In this document: in pieces, positions 1 to 9,696 of the stretch | Layout of the letters: each line of letters starts with the position of its first letter | Position numbering within the stretch: the stretch's first letter is position 1 | From: Triangularia verruculosa | Taxonomy: Eukaryota; Ascomycota; Sordariomycetes; Sordariales; Podosporaceae | Assembly: GCA_033296885.1 (NCBI GenBank) | Contig: MU863959.1 | Location: 1 to 64,000, forward strand | Direction of reading: 5' to 3' | DNA: 64,000 nucleotides | Translations under genes and position numbers: made by a program | Notes under the pieces: model-generated | What the model saw: the letters and a program-made list of their open reading frames with translations, nothing else | Database searches by the model: none | What the model was told of the DNA's origin: nothing

Positions 1-992
1 CCCCCTTTTTGCAAAGTGCGGGTCAACGTAAGCCTAAGGCTTAGCCCTTTTAACCAGTGGTATATATGGACCTTATAAGCCTAATTATAAAATTATGGCC
101 ATTTTGGCTTACTGGTTGGCCCGATGCAAGCTTTTGAAGTGGCTTATGGCGCTGAGTGGGGCCCGTGCACGGGTGCCGGGTAAGTGCTCAGTGACGGGTA
201 AGCTCTTCAAGCAAAGACTTGGCCGAATCCTCCGTTCCTTCACACCTATAACCATGTAGTATTACAGCTGCCAGTCCATTGTAAATTAGGCCTCACAGGG
301 ACCTATTTTAACAAATATTATTAAGAAAGCCCGATTTTCAATATACTTCCATTATCTTATAAGATATTTAATAATATAACTTATATTATTAATAAGAAAT
401 ATTAATTAATTAAAGCTTATTTTATTCCGTAACCTACAATATAAATACCTTTTACGACTTTTATAACGCCGAAGAGTTAATTAGTAATTTATTATATGAA
501 ATTAACGAGATACTTCTTTATAATAATTTATTATCTGAAATAATATTTAAAATATTTAATAATAATTATAAAGCTAATTCGACGATAGAACCTTTACGAC
601 GGATAAGTTTAATTAATAATAGCGCAGGCTATATAGTAACGTTATCATTAAACGAAAAAGATTATAAACCTTCGCTTAATTTGAATATATTATTTTTTAA
701 ATTTAAAACTTTAAAATATTGTTCGATAATTACTACGGACGATCCTAAGTTTATAATTACGCCTTTTAATATTGAATTAAGCCTAAAAAGAAGGGTTGTA
801 AATACCGATAATAATAATAATGAGTTTTATCTTCCGAAATATTAACGTTGCGATATATTATTAAATAATAAGAAACGTCGTCCAGATAAACGTTAATATT
901 ACAGTATATTATATATTAGTAAAATACTTAAATATATTATATTAAGTAATATTATAATTTTACATAAATTTATCGAAAATTTATTCCCTTTA
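1..992. other. AT-rich flank of the left transposon island, no gene
   Basis: The first 300 bases have ordinary composition and no convincing ORF. From about 300 to 992 the sequence is very AT-rich, full of TA dinucleotides and stop codons in every frame, with only scattered GC remnants. This is what repeat-induced point mutation leaves behind. It is probably an older repeat into which the Fot1/pogo element inserted; the original family cannot be read. Confidence 0.7.
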
Positions 993-1037
993 ACGTACGT
1001 AATAAGCGAGCCGACCGGATAAACGAGCCGACCACTT
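993..1037 (+). repeat. Left terminal inverted repeat of Fot1/pogo element
   Basis: Matches the reverse complement of 3261-3305 at 42 of 45 positions. All three differences are G in the right copy and A in the left copy, consistent with RIP. Each TIR contains an internal tandem copy of the motif ATAAGCGAGCCGACC, a plausible double transposase-binding site. Confidence 0.95.
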
Positions 1038-2161
1038 TCCACCACCTTATCATAACTATCCTAAATTACACAACCACAATACTAAGAAACTACAATAACT
1101 AAATTAGAAATAGATAAATTAGATAATTCTGTAGCCTCCTTACAGGTGCGTACATTATAGCCTAGCTTACCGCACACACCATAACACCGAATCTTCGGAC
1201 GAGACCCCGTTGTACCACTACTACTTTATCGATCTTTCTGAATTACCTACTCACCTACAGCCTTCTAATCCAGTAGGTCCTATACCTCTTATACAGTAAG
1301 TAACCCTCTAAGCCGCATACATGTTTTTTAGCTCTCTGTCTCTTACTAAGCTCCTTATTAGCCTTACATAGCGAAAAGACCTCTATACGGAGAAGAGTTA
1401 CCTCGTATATTATACCTATTACTCCCTTAGTAAATTGGTCTATAACGGTTAGTATTGAGGTTGGAGAGCTGCCTTAATAGTTAGAAATTCGAATTTTAAT
1501 AAGCGCTGACTGTAAAGTAGCCTCCCGAGGGTTGTATAGCGTTTAAAAGACCTAAGGTAGTACCGTAGTTAGGCTTAAGGCTGGGGGTATTGGAGTCCGA
1601 ATACGCATATCTAACTTAGATATTACCCTCTCTAGGTCGTACAACATAAAGCCGGCTCTGGTAAAACTACCCTGGATATTCTTTTCTATAATCGAAGTAA
1701 AAAACGCTTCTCTAAATACACAAAGAAACTCCAACTTACTAATATATATAATATTTATCCGTATTAACTACTTAATTTGGCGGCTATATACCTTCTTCAA
1801 TAGCGCAAAATAGCTAATATCTAATAGCTGAAGTATATAGGAGGAGTACGGAGGTATATATAGTATAATAATATTATACTCCCGGTAGTAGGTTTCGAAT
1901 TCTTCGGAATAGTAGCTCTTATGGCCGTTAAGGATTAATAGCTGATATTTACCCTTCGTACGAAATACTATATAAAAATCGAAGTAACGAATTTAATTTA
2001 TACTTTTTTTATTAGTAGTTTAGCTATTATCGGTTATTATAATACGTTAAGTAGCCAGAAGGCTATACTTTTAATACTAATTAATAAGGTGATATTACCT
2101 GGCTAAGATAATAAATGGTAGGATAGCCTAACCTAAAGTATTTACGCCCTAAATAACCGTA

Positions 2162-2608
2162 TGTGACGAACCCCTATCCAGAACCTCTGAAAGGGATACT
2201 GGTTGAAGGTACTTCTGAACAATCCTGGTTCGGTACAGCTAAACAGTGTACAACAATGGCTTGTCTCGATCACAATAGCTAAGATACCAACGATTGTGAC
2301 TTGTATTGCATACTGCGGAACTGTCTATCTACACCAGCCAGTTCCTCCGTATATATAGACCTCCTTTCACCATGCTCAGTCTGCTCAGTAGCTGAGCATA
2401 CTGAGCACTCTGCTCAGTCCCCGAGCGTACTGAGCATTCTGCTCACTCTGCTCAGTACCTGAGCGTACTGAGCACTTGTCCTGTCCTCCTGATTGGCTCC
2501 GCTGGGTCACCGGTATCCACTGGTGATCCAACTCCTACTGGTTGTCGTTCTATGCTAATGATTGGCTGGTGGTGCGCCCCGCGCCCCACCTATGTCAGGA
2601 CCGTGACA
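2162..2608. mobile_element. Solo LTR inserted in the Fot1/pogo element
   Basis: A 447-bp block of normal GC content inside the AT-rich element. It begins TGTGACGAAC and ends GACCGTGACA, the TG..CA ends of an LTR, and is flanked by the perfect 5-bp duplication CCGTA (2157-2161 and 2609-2613). No internal retrotransposon sequence remains, so this is a solo LTR left by LTR-LTR recombination, probably of a Ty3/gypsy-type element. It lacks the C-to-T decay of its surroundings, so it arrived after RIP or escaped it as a single-copy short sequence. Confidence 0.88.
2374..2474. repeat. Short palindromic tandem units in the solo LTR
   Basis: About three units of the form CTGCTCAGTnnCnGAGCrTACTGAGCA, each nearly self-complementary (GCTCAGT against ACTGAGC). 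A TATATATA stretch lies just upstream at 2350-2357. In an LTR this is a likely promoter region with repeated protein-binding sites; the function is inferred. Confidence 0.6.
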
Positions 2609-3260
2609 CCGTAGCCTATTTATAATTACTAAGCTAGGCCTATTTAGCCTTACTACAGCTATTAGAAGTTATAATTACTATACCTACGAAGATAATACCT
2701 ATTATAAACCTAATTTCGTCGAAGTTATAAATATCGTTATCTACGATACCGTACTTAGCCTTAATGTTCCGTACGAGGGTAAACCACTCGCTAATAACCT
2801 TTGGATCTTCGTATTTAGCCCTCTAGTAATTATATTTACGCGTAAAACGCGTCCGAAGTTATAGCTAGCGCTTAACGAAGTTGTAAGCCCATCGTACGCT
2901 AATAGGAGGCGCGTCGCATTCGCGTAGTAATCGGTTAGCTATATCTTCTACGTACGAAAGCCGGGGATGGAATATACGTACAGATAGCTCAATTATATAT
3001 TGAACAATCGTTTTCTCTTCTAAATCCGTAAGTTTGCGCGAGTTGGTTGGAATATTGTGTCTTGCAGGTCGGCCATTATACCGGTCGCGGAGGGTACCAT
3101 AAGATATAGAACAAAGCTTAGCTGCAGCCCGAAGGCTTAAAAAAGGTTTGTTTTTAAGAGCTTCGATAGCCAAAATAACCTTGGCTTTATTTGAAGAAGA
3201 ATCCATTTTTAGTAGTGGAGGAAATTATTATCAAAGGAGAAAGAACGCGTATCTTGTAAA

Positions 3261-3305
3261 AAGTGGTCGGCTCGCTTATCCGGTCGGCTCGCTTATCACG
3301 CACGT
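3261..3305 (-). repeat. Right terminal inverted repeat of Fot1/pogo element
   Basis: Partner of the left TIR, followed directly by the TA duplication at 3306-3307. This copy keeps the G residues that are A on the left and also has the internal tandem AAGCGAGCCGACC motif. Confidence 0.95.
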
Positions 3306-3485
3306 TATATATTAACTATATTAAGTTATTCCTTAATTTGAAATATAATTTTATATTTAATTACCGCTAAGATTATTATAAATAATTTTAAATTATTAAT
3401 ACTCCGGAAAGCGCGGGCTCTCCTAAGGATTTAAAGTGAAACTGTTGGTCTGCCGAGAACCACCGGTCTCAAGATCCAGACTGGG

Positions 3486-4777
3486 TTGACCCGTATCATA
3501 CCACATGGACGGAGAAACGCCAAAAAAGCATCAACCCAAAAGCCCGTTCAGTCACGTCCACTCCCCAGGCCACAGCACCAGGCTGCTTCTCCTGTCAACT
3601 TGAATGAAGGCAACCATGACAGCAATTACCTCCAGAGCAATCTCTACGTGACTCCGGGTTACGAATTCTCCTCTGAAGTGCAACACCAGCCCCATTATTA
3701 CTACCCGGCCCCAACAATCTCCCAACCAGCTACATTCACTCCTGATCCCCCTTCACCCACGATTGAAGCCCCGAGGACTCCAACCCCTCCTTTGCTGCCG
3801 CCATCCCCCAGCCCTCAGAAGAACGAGCCTTCGCACTACGCCAGTGAGGTCAATGCGCCCGACACTGGTACCACCACTAAGACTCGCGCAACTTCGAAAT
3901 CGGGCGGCAAGTCACCTAGTGAGATATGGTACGACCTTTTCGAAGCCGCTCTCTTCTCCATCTCTGACTCCCAGCTCTTACTGAGCGCTGCCCTGGTGAT
4001 CAACTTCGCCAACACGGGGTTGTGCACCACCTCCCGCTACCATTTCAACATCGGTCTGCACCTCATCCTCATTGCCTGCTGGAGCTCCATTATATCAATC
4101 GCCATTCTCCGAAACTTTTTGGAAAGCACCCTTCACCGCCTTCGTTCGCGTTGCAGTGCTGCTTTTTCTGATTGGGTCAGCTGATCCTGAGTGATCGATA
4201 CGGTGTGTTTGCGGAAGCGGAGTACACAGCGGAGTACCTCCCACCTCCTGTCGAAGAAAGACGCGACAGTCTCCTTCTTCTACCAGCAGCCTGTTTTATC
4301 GACAAGAATCTCCACAACGAAACTTTCTCCCAGCTTCTTGGCGATCAAGCCAGGTTGGACGCTGTCGGTGCCCGACAGACCGTTTACGAAAGGTGGGAGA
4401 CTGCCCTCTGGGCTAGTATCATTCCTGCTGCAGTGATGTGCATTCCGGTGTCGTGTTACCAGATCATATATAACTTGAAACACAATGCAAATACAGCCGA
4501 TAAGGTTTGGCCAGGTAAGCTGGGGGGAAAACGCCGGATGTGGGCGGTAATGTTCTATTGGAGTGCAACCTGGATTGCTGGGGTTGTGTGTCTGGGTTGG
4601 GTTATTCACTATATAGTGGATGTTAAGGCGTGGGTCCACGCTTCGGGGTGGATGTGTGAGGAGGGAGTATATGCAGAGGAGTTTGTGCGTGGCATGGGCC
4701 AAATTGCGCCTATTGTCGCTGTGGGTGCGGTGGCTCTGGCTTCGCTCGAGAAATGGGTTTGGCCAATTCCGAGGTAG
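3486..4777 (+). pseudogene. Fungal multi-pass membrane protein, broken copy
   Basis: The N-terminal 140 residues are Pro-rich and disordered. They are followed by a conserved fungal membrane domain (ISDSQLLLSAALVINFANTG, SRYHFNIGLHL) with hydrophobic segments on both sides. Coding runs in frame 3 to about 4139. The natural continuation (AFVRVAVLLFLIGSADP) is in frame 1 (4138-4185), and the rest (PAACFIDKNLHNETF to the end, three more membrane segments) is in frame 2 to 4777. No GT..AG intron joins them sensibly. No in-frame ATG exists in frame 3; the nearest ATG (3505) is in another frame. The 5' end also abuts the RIPed island at about 3405. I read this as a pseudogene with at least two shifts; sequencing error is the alternative. 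Function of the family is unknown. Confidence 0.7.
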
Positions 4778-5633
4778 GCAGGCCAATGTTTTCATGGATG
4801 AGGGGAGGATAGGAAATGTTTGTTTACTTTGTGCTAAGGGTTCAGGGGCTCAGGGGCACCATCCATGCTGGAATTGTGGGTCCACTTCTGAGCATGTGTC
4901 AGTTGGTTGTTTTGATTCCGTTTTCTTCCATATCAATAAAGATTGTGTTGGTGTGTGCACTGGCTTTCAGCTCATTAGGTCATTTAGCTATGATTCGTGC
5001 AATGCTTGTGACCTCACCAACCACTGCTAACAGTTAAGTTTATCTTGATACCACTTAGGTAGTCCACATTCCAACTGCCCTGCATGTTATAGTGCTTAGT
5101 GGCTGGAAGTAAACAAGAACCTTGCTTTAGGCGGGCGCTTCCGCAATAGATAAGACTTCGCTGTTGGGGCCCGATGGATTGGATGTTGGAACTAAATACT
5201 GTGCCACCATTCTCACCTCACTGCGCCCCCAATCATCTGCTTAATTTGGCCCCCATCACTGCTCACTTTCGGCCGAATACCACCAAAGCGACGATCCACC
5301 CCCATCCGAGGGGTGTTTACATCCCCCAACAAGGCAGTTGTTTCATGGGAGGAAACTTGGAGATTCCGCTTTCTTCGCCGCAGCCACCTGTATAGTTCTG
5401 GTGTCGAAAGCGACCACGAGATTACCATTCCCTGCAACCAGTCTCTAGTTCCATTCTGTGCCGTTACAGCTGGACCCATTGCTCGCAATATCTTGTCTTT
5501 ATCCGCGCCCTCCGTTGTCCGAGCTTTGCTCTTGTTTTGTCTTGTCATGGACAAGAATCCGACAACTTAATCTTGCCATCATTTACCTTTCGAAGAGTGC
5601 CGGGTTTTGACAAAAGGTTTCCACATCTTGAGG
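4778..5633. other. Intergenic, no gene seen
   Basis: 856 bp between the broken membrane protein and the SAT4-type gene. Small ORFs occur in all frames but lack homology, Kozak context or splice logic. The downstream part contains the promoter and 5' leader of the next gene. Confidence 0.6.
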
Positions 5634-7006
5634 ATGGAGCTATCAGAAACCCAGAGGCTGAACTCCCCAGCTGCGGTGCCTGTGAGGAACTTTCTGGTAA
5701 GCGACTGCTACACGGCCGTGTTGCATGACCCCTCGGCTACACCCGCCAACCATGCAGACGACCCGACTGACGCCGTGTTTCCCGATCACAGGCAGGCTCA
5801 TGGACTACGACGTCTATAGTTATCATCTTTCTCAGCGTCCGTCTTTACACCCGCGTGCGTGCAACACGGCGACTCTTCTTGGACGATGCCATTCTCATAT
5901 TCGCCGCCCTCATGGCTATCCTGGCATCGGCGCTGTGGCAATGGGTAGCGCCAGTGCTGTGGTTCATATTGGATGTTGGCGCAGGCCTTGCCTTTCCAAC
6001 AGATTTGGAAGAGTTTTTGAAGGACGTTGAGAAGACAATGAGGGTCTTCTTCGTCGAGCAGCTGTTCTTTTACAGCATCCTAGCCTGTGTGAAGCTGTCA
6101 CTGCTCTTCTTCTTCCGCAGAGTAGGGTGGCACATGACGAAATTAAGAATCGCCTGGTGGTGTGTTCTGGCACTTGTTGTATCGACCTGGCTTGCCTCTG
6201 TTGGTGACGCGCAGTGGGGCTGCTTGGTTGCAACGGGCTTTGACATCATGGCTCAATGTACTGAGCCCCCGGCCATTGCCTATGCCAACCTCACGTTGAG
6301 AATAAACTGTGCGTTGGATGTATTGTCTGACGCTGCTGGTAAGCTCTTGTTTAAAAAAAGTGCTTGGATCATGGCTAACAACGACAGTCTTGTCTATCCC
6401 TGTTATCCTGATCTGGGATGCTAAACTGCGGACAGCCAAAAAGCTCGCCTTCGTCGGATTATTTTCCCTCACTCTTCTCACCATGCTGGTTGCCATTCTG
6501 AGAGTAGTCGGTATCAGCTCTGCAAAGTGGGCAAACGGCCAGGTTGACCCAAGTTACCTGTGGCTGTGGAGTTACGTCGAAACTTGTATTGGTAGGCATA
6601 CCCATTTTCTTCCCCATACCTTCAGAGTAAACGTGAAACACTGACCGGCTTTTCAGCCATGATTGTTGCGTGCCTGACTGCCTTCCCTCAGCTCTTCGTT
6701 TCTACTAAGAAACCTAGCGCATATGAACATTCCGGCCCATCCAGTCGCTCAAACCCACACTCGGGATACAAGAGGCAAGAAGACTCTGTTGCCATGGTGC
6801 AATCATACGCCGACGTTCTGGACACTCGTGTCGGCGACGAGGAGAACTATGGCTACTCTGCCATGGCGAGGGAGAGCCACAGCACGTCCAACCTTAAACC
6901 GGCGAGCGTGGACCAGCAGTACGGGGTGGTCGTGGAACTGCATGCAATCTCGCCCCTTCCAAGTTCCTATGATCCGAATGCGGTGTATCAGCAGAGGTAT
7001 CACTGA
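5634..7006 (+). CDS. SAT4/rhodopsin-like (PTH11-type) integral membrane protein
   Basis: Four exons give 387 aa: 5634-5696, 5792-6338, 6388-6591 and 6657-7006. Each junction is GT..AG and restores a continuous frame. The protein has the fungal SAT4/rhodopsin domain: WTTTSIVIIFLSVRLYTRV in TM2 followed by a DD pair (FLDDAILIFA), several further hydrophobic helices, and the closing signature SYVETCIAMIVACLTAFPQLF before a hydrophilic tail of about 95 residues. Family members are seven-helix plasma-membrane proteins, some acting as receptors (PTH11); others have no known ligand. The start ATG at 5634 gives a 21-residue extracellular N-terminus, normal for the family. Unlike most neighbours, the gene looks intact. 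Confidence 0.9.
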
Positions 7007-7281
7007 GATGAACTCGGATTTTGTACATACGCAAAAGGTTGGCTTTGGGTATTCATATTTGACCTGACAAGGCTTGGCGACAGCATTTCTATCGGAAATA
7101 GCAGCTCGTGTCCAAATCTGATTGTCATAAATTTCGACCGAACTGCGTGGCCGGTCCTGAGGAGCGTCTGTCAGCCAAACGCGTCCACACGCGTTACTGA
7201 GAGCGAGGCGCGTCAGCCATCACTCGCCAACTCAGATTCCTTCCCAATATCGCAGCAAAACACCACGAGTAAAGTGAAAAA

Positions 7282-7382
7282 AAAAATTGGTAGCGTCTCT
7301 TTGAGTAGCGTGTCATCCTTAGTGCAGGGGCCATGCTAATCTTCTCTGTATCGTTTCAAATTGACCAAATGCCCCGAAGGGC
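7282..7382 (-). ncRNA. U6 spliceosomal snRNA
   Basis: Read on the minus strand, the sequence opens with a 5' stem-loop GCCC-TTCG-GGGC and continues CATTTGGTCAATTTGAAACG. It contains the invariant ATACAGAGAAGATTAGCATG (ACAGAGA box, catalytic core and start of the U4-pairing region), CCCCTGCACTAAGGATGACA and CGCTACTCAAAGAGACG, and ends in CCAATT plus a 10-T run that terminates RNA polymerase III. This is U6, the catalytic snRNA of the spliceosome. No intron is present. The exact 5' end is set by the stem-loop and may be off by one or two bases. Confidence 0.97.
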
Positions 7383-7430
7383 GAGGGAAGAAAAGAAGAA
7401 AATATTCAAAAGTTGGGAGGGTCTGGCGGA

Positions 7431-7438
7431 ATATATAG
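7431..7438 (-). promoter_or_regulatory. Possible TATA box of the U6 gene
   Basis: CTATATAT on the minus strand, about 50 bp upstream of the inferred U6 5' end. Polymerase III U6 genes of fungi usually carry an upstream TATA element nearer -30, so spacing is slightly long. Confidence 0.4.
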
Positions 7439-7549
7439 GCGGGAAACACTGGTCTGTGCACGCGTGCAAATTTGGGGCAGAATGCAAATTGTCCGTGCAC
7501 TCGGCATTTTGAGTTCAACTCCACCAAGCTTTGCGCCCGGGATGATTAT

Positions 7550-7921
7550 CTAGTACCCTAACCCTAACTCCCGAAGTCCAGTTTGGACAAATTCGACAGG
7601 CATCTGGATGTTGGCGGGGATGTTCTGGTACTGGGTGCGTTCAGTGGAAGAACCAGGGGGGCCGTTATGAGTCCGGGCATAGTTGACTTGGGAGCGCGCA
7701 CTGTTCGCAAACTGGGAGGTCAAGGCGGCTTGAGAAGCATGAGGGATAGGTTGGGCGTAGGCTACACCGTTGCCCTAGGCGCTGAAGCTCTCAGTGTGTT
7801 CCGGGTTGGCTTGGGCATGATTACCAGTGTTGTGGGAGGATACATGACCTCCTGCGGTGCCGAAGTTACTGTAGGGAATTGGCTGCTGTTGCTGCTGCTG
7901 CTGGGAACGACGGGAGCTCAT
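7550..7921 (-). pseudogene. Small Q/N/S-rich protein with an in-frame TAG
   Basis: From ATG 7919-7921, in strong context (GTCAAGATGA, after a typical CT/CA-rich fungal leader), the frame reads a poly-Gln start, MSSRRSQQQQQQQ, and a Q/N/S/H-rich protein. After 48 codons comes TAG (7775-7777). The same frame stays open for another 74 codons of the same composition to TAG at 7550-7552. A CAG-to-TAG change is the simplest explanation. Alternatively a 96-nt GTAATC..CAAG intron (multiple of three) would remove the stop and splice in frame, but its acceptor and branch site are weak. The 3' end contains telomere-like GGGTTAGGG encoding part of the last residues. No family recognised. It ends 167 bp upstream of U6 on the same strand. 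Confidence 0.5.
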
Positions 7922-8478
7922 CTTGACTGCTTGTTGTGATGAGGTGAAAGACTGGCTGAAGTTGAAGAAAGAAGCCGAATGTCAGATTCAACGTTATTTA
8001 AGTATAGCTACCTAATAACCTAAGAAAGAACGATGCAGTTTAATAAGGTTAATTTCTCTTGTGGGCTTTGATGGCTGCTTCATAGCCACTTCCAGGCTCC
8101 CAACAGAGTGAAGCTGCCCACATCTCCACGGTTATCCACAGTTTATGTCCTGCTGTCAGCTATTGAACTCATGAAACAGGTCAACCTTGCATGTGATATG
8201 CCAGCGCTGAGCAATCTTGGTTAACAGTCAGCTCAAAAATTAGAACTCCAGATCAGTGTCCCATGACTTTCCGGCAAGATCTCCAAATCTGACCGCCAAG
8301 AGCCAGGAAGGAAGGGATCCAAGCAGCCAAAAGTCTGACCTTAACGGCCCGCTATGGCATAGCTGCGGTGATGTGGCCCAGGCCTCTAGTCAACAACCGT
8401 GTCTTGGCGATGATTGATGCCGATAAGTATTATGAAGCAACGTTTTATCAACTCTTGTCGTATGCCTGCTTCTCTCTT
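7922..8478. other. Intergenic, promoter side of the Q-rich gene
   Basis: 557 bp between the Q-rich gene start and the 3' end of the HRI1 homolog. It holds the leader and promoter of the Q-rich gene; nothing else recognised. Confidence 0.55.
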
Positions 8479-9267
8479 TCAAACCGTACTCTTCTCAACC
8501 ACCTTCCACCTCCTCCCACCCCCACCAAAAACCTCATCATCAATCTCCATCTGAGCGCCAACCTCAGTGACAAACTCCACCGGAATCACCCCCTCCCCCT
8601 CCTTCAACCTCCCACTCCCAATCCTAACCTTCCTCTCCCACACCCCCTTCCCCTTCTCCCAACCCCACCTCTCAACCAGAATATCCTCCCCATCCCTCAA
8701 GAAACCCTGAATATACCCCCCCAATCTAACCACCATCCCCCTCCTCACCCCCTCCCCTTTATCCCCGCCAACCCACCCATCCTCCTCCCCCCCCCTCTCA
8801 GAGTCATAAACAAGCACAATACACCCCACGCCACCAACCCCCTCTATTTCCCCCGCCTCCCACATCTCCTCATACCCCTCCTCCCTCCCACTATCCGGGT
8901 TCACCATCCTCCCCTTCTCCAGCGTCAGCTCCGGGTGCCCCTCCACCTCGTAGTTATCCCCCTCATCGGCAGGGACATCCGCGTCGTTAACCCTCGAGTC
9001 GATCCAATGCTGCCAGACACAGTGCGAATACTCCACTTTGTCTGTCGCCGGGTTGATGACAGGGGAGGAGGTCGAGGTCCCCGCGATGGCCCATTCCAGC
9101 TACTCCAGTGGAAGGTCTAGATTTGACGATGGAGGTTGTGGCAGGGGAAGAAAGACCCTGATGTCGACGAACCTTCGTTCCGGGGAGGTGAGCACGATGG
9201 TGGAGGTCGAGCCAGAGGGTGAGTGCGGGGTCCAGCGGATCCATTTGCGGATGGAAATGTCGGCCAT
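8479..9267 (-). pseudogene. HRI1-family protein, interrupted by one TAG
   Basis: Homolog of HRI1, a small beta-barrel-type protein known in yeast as a partner of casein kinase Hrr25 and Sec61 components; its role in filamentous fungi is unclear. From ATG 9265-9267 it reads SIRKWIRWTPHS, TSTIVLTSPERRFVDIRV and, past the break, LEWAIAGTSTSSPVINPAT, VEYSHCVWQHWIDSRV and TLEKGRMVNP, then a divergent C-terminal half (GMVVRLGGYIQGFLRDGEDI, VERWGWEKG). Codon 56 is TAG (9100-9102), in frame, between LPLE and LEWAIAG. Upstream and downstream are colinear with the family in the same frame. A 57-nt GT..TAG intron is formally possible but would delete conserved sequence and has a poor donor. Total length would be 262 aa, normal for the family, so the gene is otherwise full-length. 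Confidence 0.82.
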
Positions 9268-9696
9268 TGTTGACTGATGGAGTGTAACTTATTTGTAGGG
9301 AGGAAATGAAATTTCAACAAATAGGTAGGTAGGTAGGTACTTGGTGGCGCGTCGCGTGATCTTGAGTCCTGCAAACCTTCGAGCAGTATCAAATGCGGGG
9401 TTGCAATATGCTTTTTCTTTTTGTCTTGGATTCAGGGGCAGGTGAATTTGCTACTCCAACCCTAACCCATAAATTCACTAGTGGTAGCCTCGACACGCCG
9501 AGGACACCAAGAAGAAGAGTTGAGAGGCTCCATAAAGTTACAAAACTCCAAGAATCTAACAGCTGTTTTTTCTGCGCTACTTGGAAAGTTCTACGGGCAT
9601 ATCTATGCTCTCTTCAACCCGATCCTCCGCTAAACAACACGCTACCTTCGATCCCTTGTCTCGAAGTACCCACACATCCTTTGATGATCCACAGAT
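9268..9696. other. Intergenic with an AGGT microsatellite
   Basis: 429 bp containing the HRI1 promoter and the 3' flank of the MYND gene. A short (AGGT)4 run lies at about 9322-9338, and a telomere-like CCAACCCTAACCC at 9457-9469. No gene seen. Confidence 0.6.

Larger units (their letters stand above)
993..3305 (-). mobile_element. Dead Fot1/pogo-type DNA transposon (RIPed), complete with TIRs
   Basis: A complete but inactivated Tc1/mariner-superfamily element of the fungal Fot1/pogo type. Seen: 45-bp terminal inverted repeats at 993-1037 and 3261-3305, and TA target duplications at 991-992 and 3306-3307. The transposase reads on the minus strand from ATG 3204-3206. Codons 1-113 (to 2865) are intact and give an HTH_psq plus CENP-B-type DNA-binding region ending in WAYNFVKR. 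Further downstream the frame is riddled with TAA/TAG, but YNFDE (first catalytic Asp) is readable near 2720-2740 and the C-terminal 'IQGSFTRAGF..VISKL..RTPIPP' signature lies at 1552-1734. Subtracting the 447-bp LTR and its 5-bp duplication leaves about 1.86 kb, the usual Fot1 length. Confidence 0.92.

Noticed and set aside
7583..7939. 118-aa plus-strand ORF
   Set aside because: Opposite the Q-rich minus-strand frame, which has a better leader, start context and composition; no family on the plus strand.
8368..9120. 250-aa Pro/Leu-rich plus-strand ORF
   Set aside because: Antisense of the HRI1 homolog; the composition follows from GAG/GGG-rich codons on the other strand.
9100..9158. 57-nt intron removing the HRI1 TAG
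   Set aside because: It would delete conserved residues between VDIR and LEWAIAG, and its GTCTTT donor is weak.
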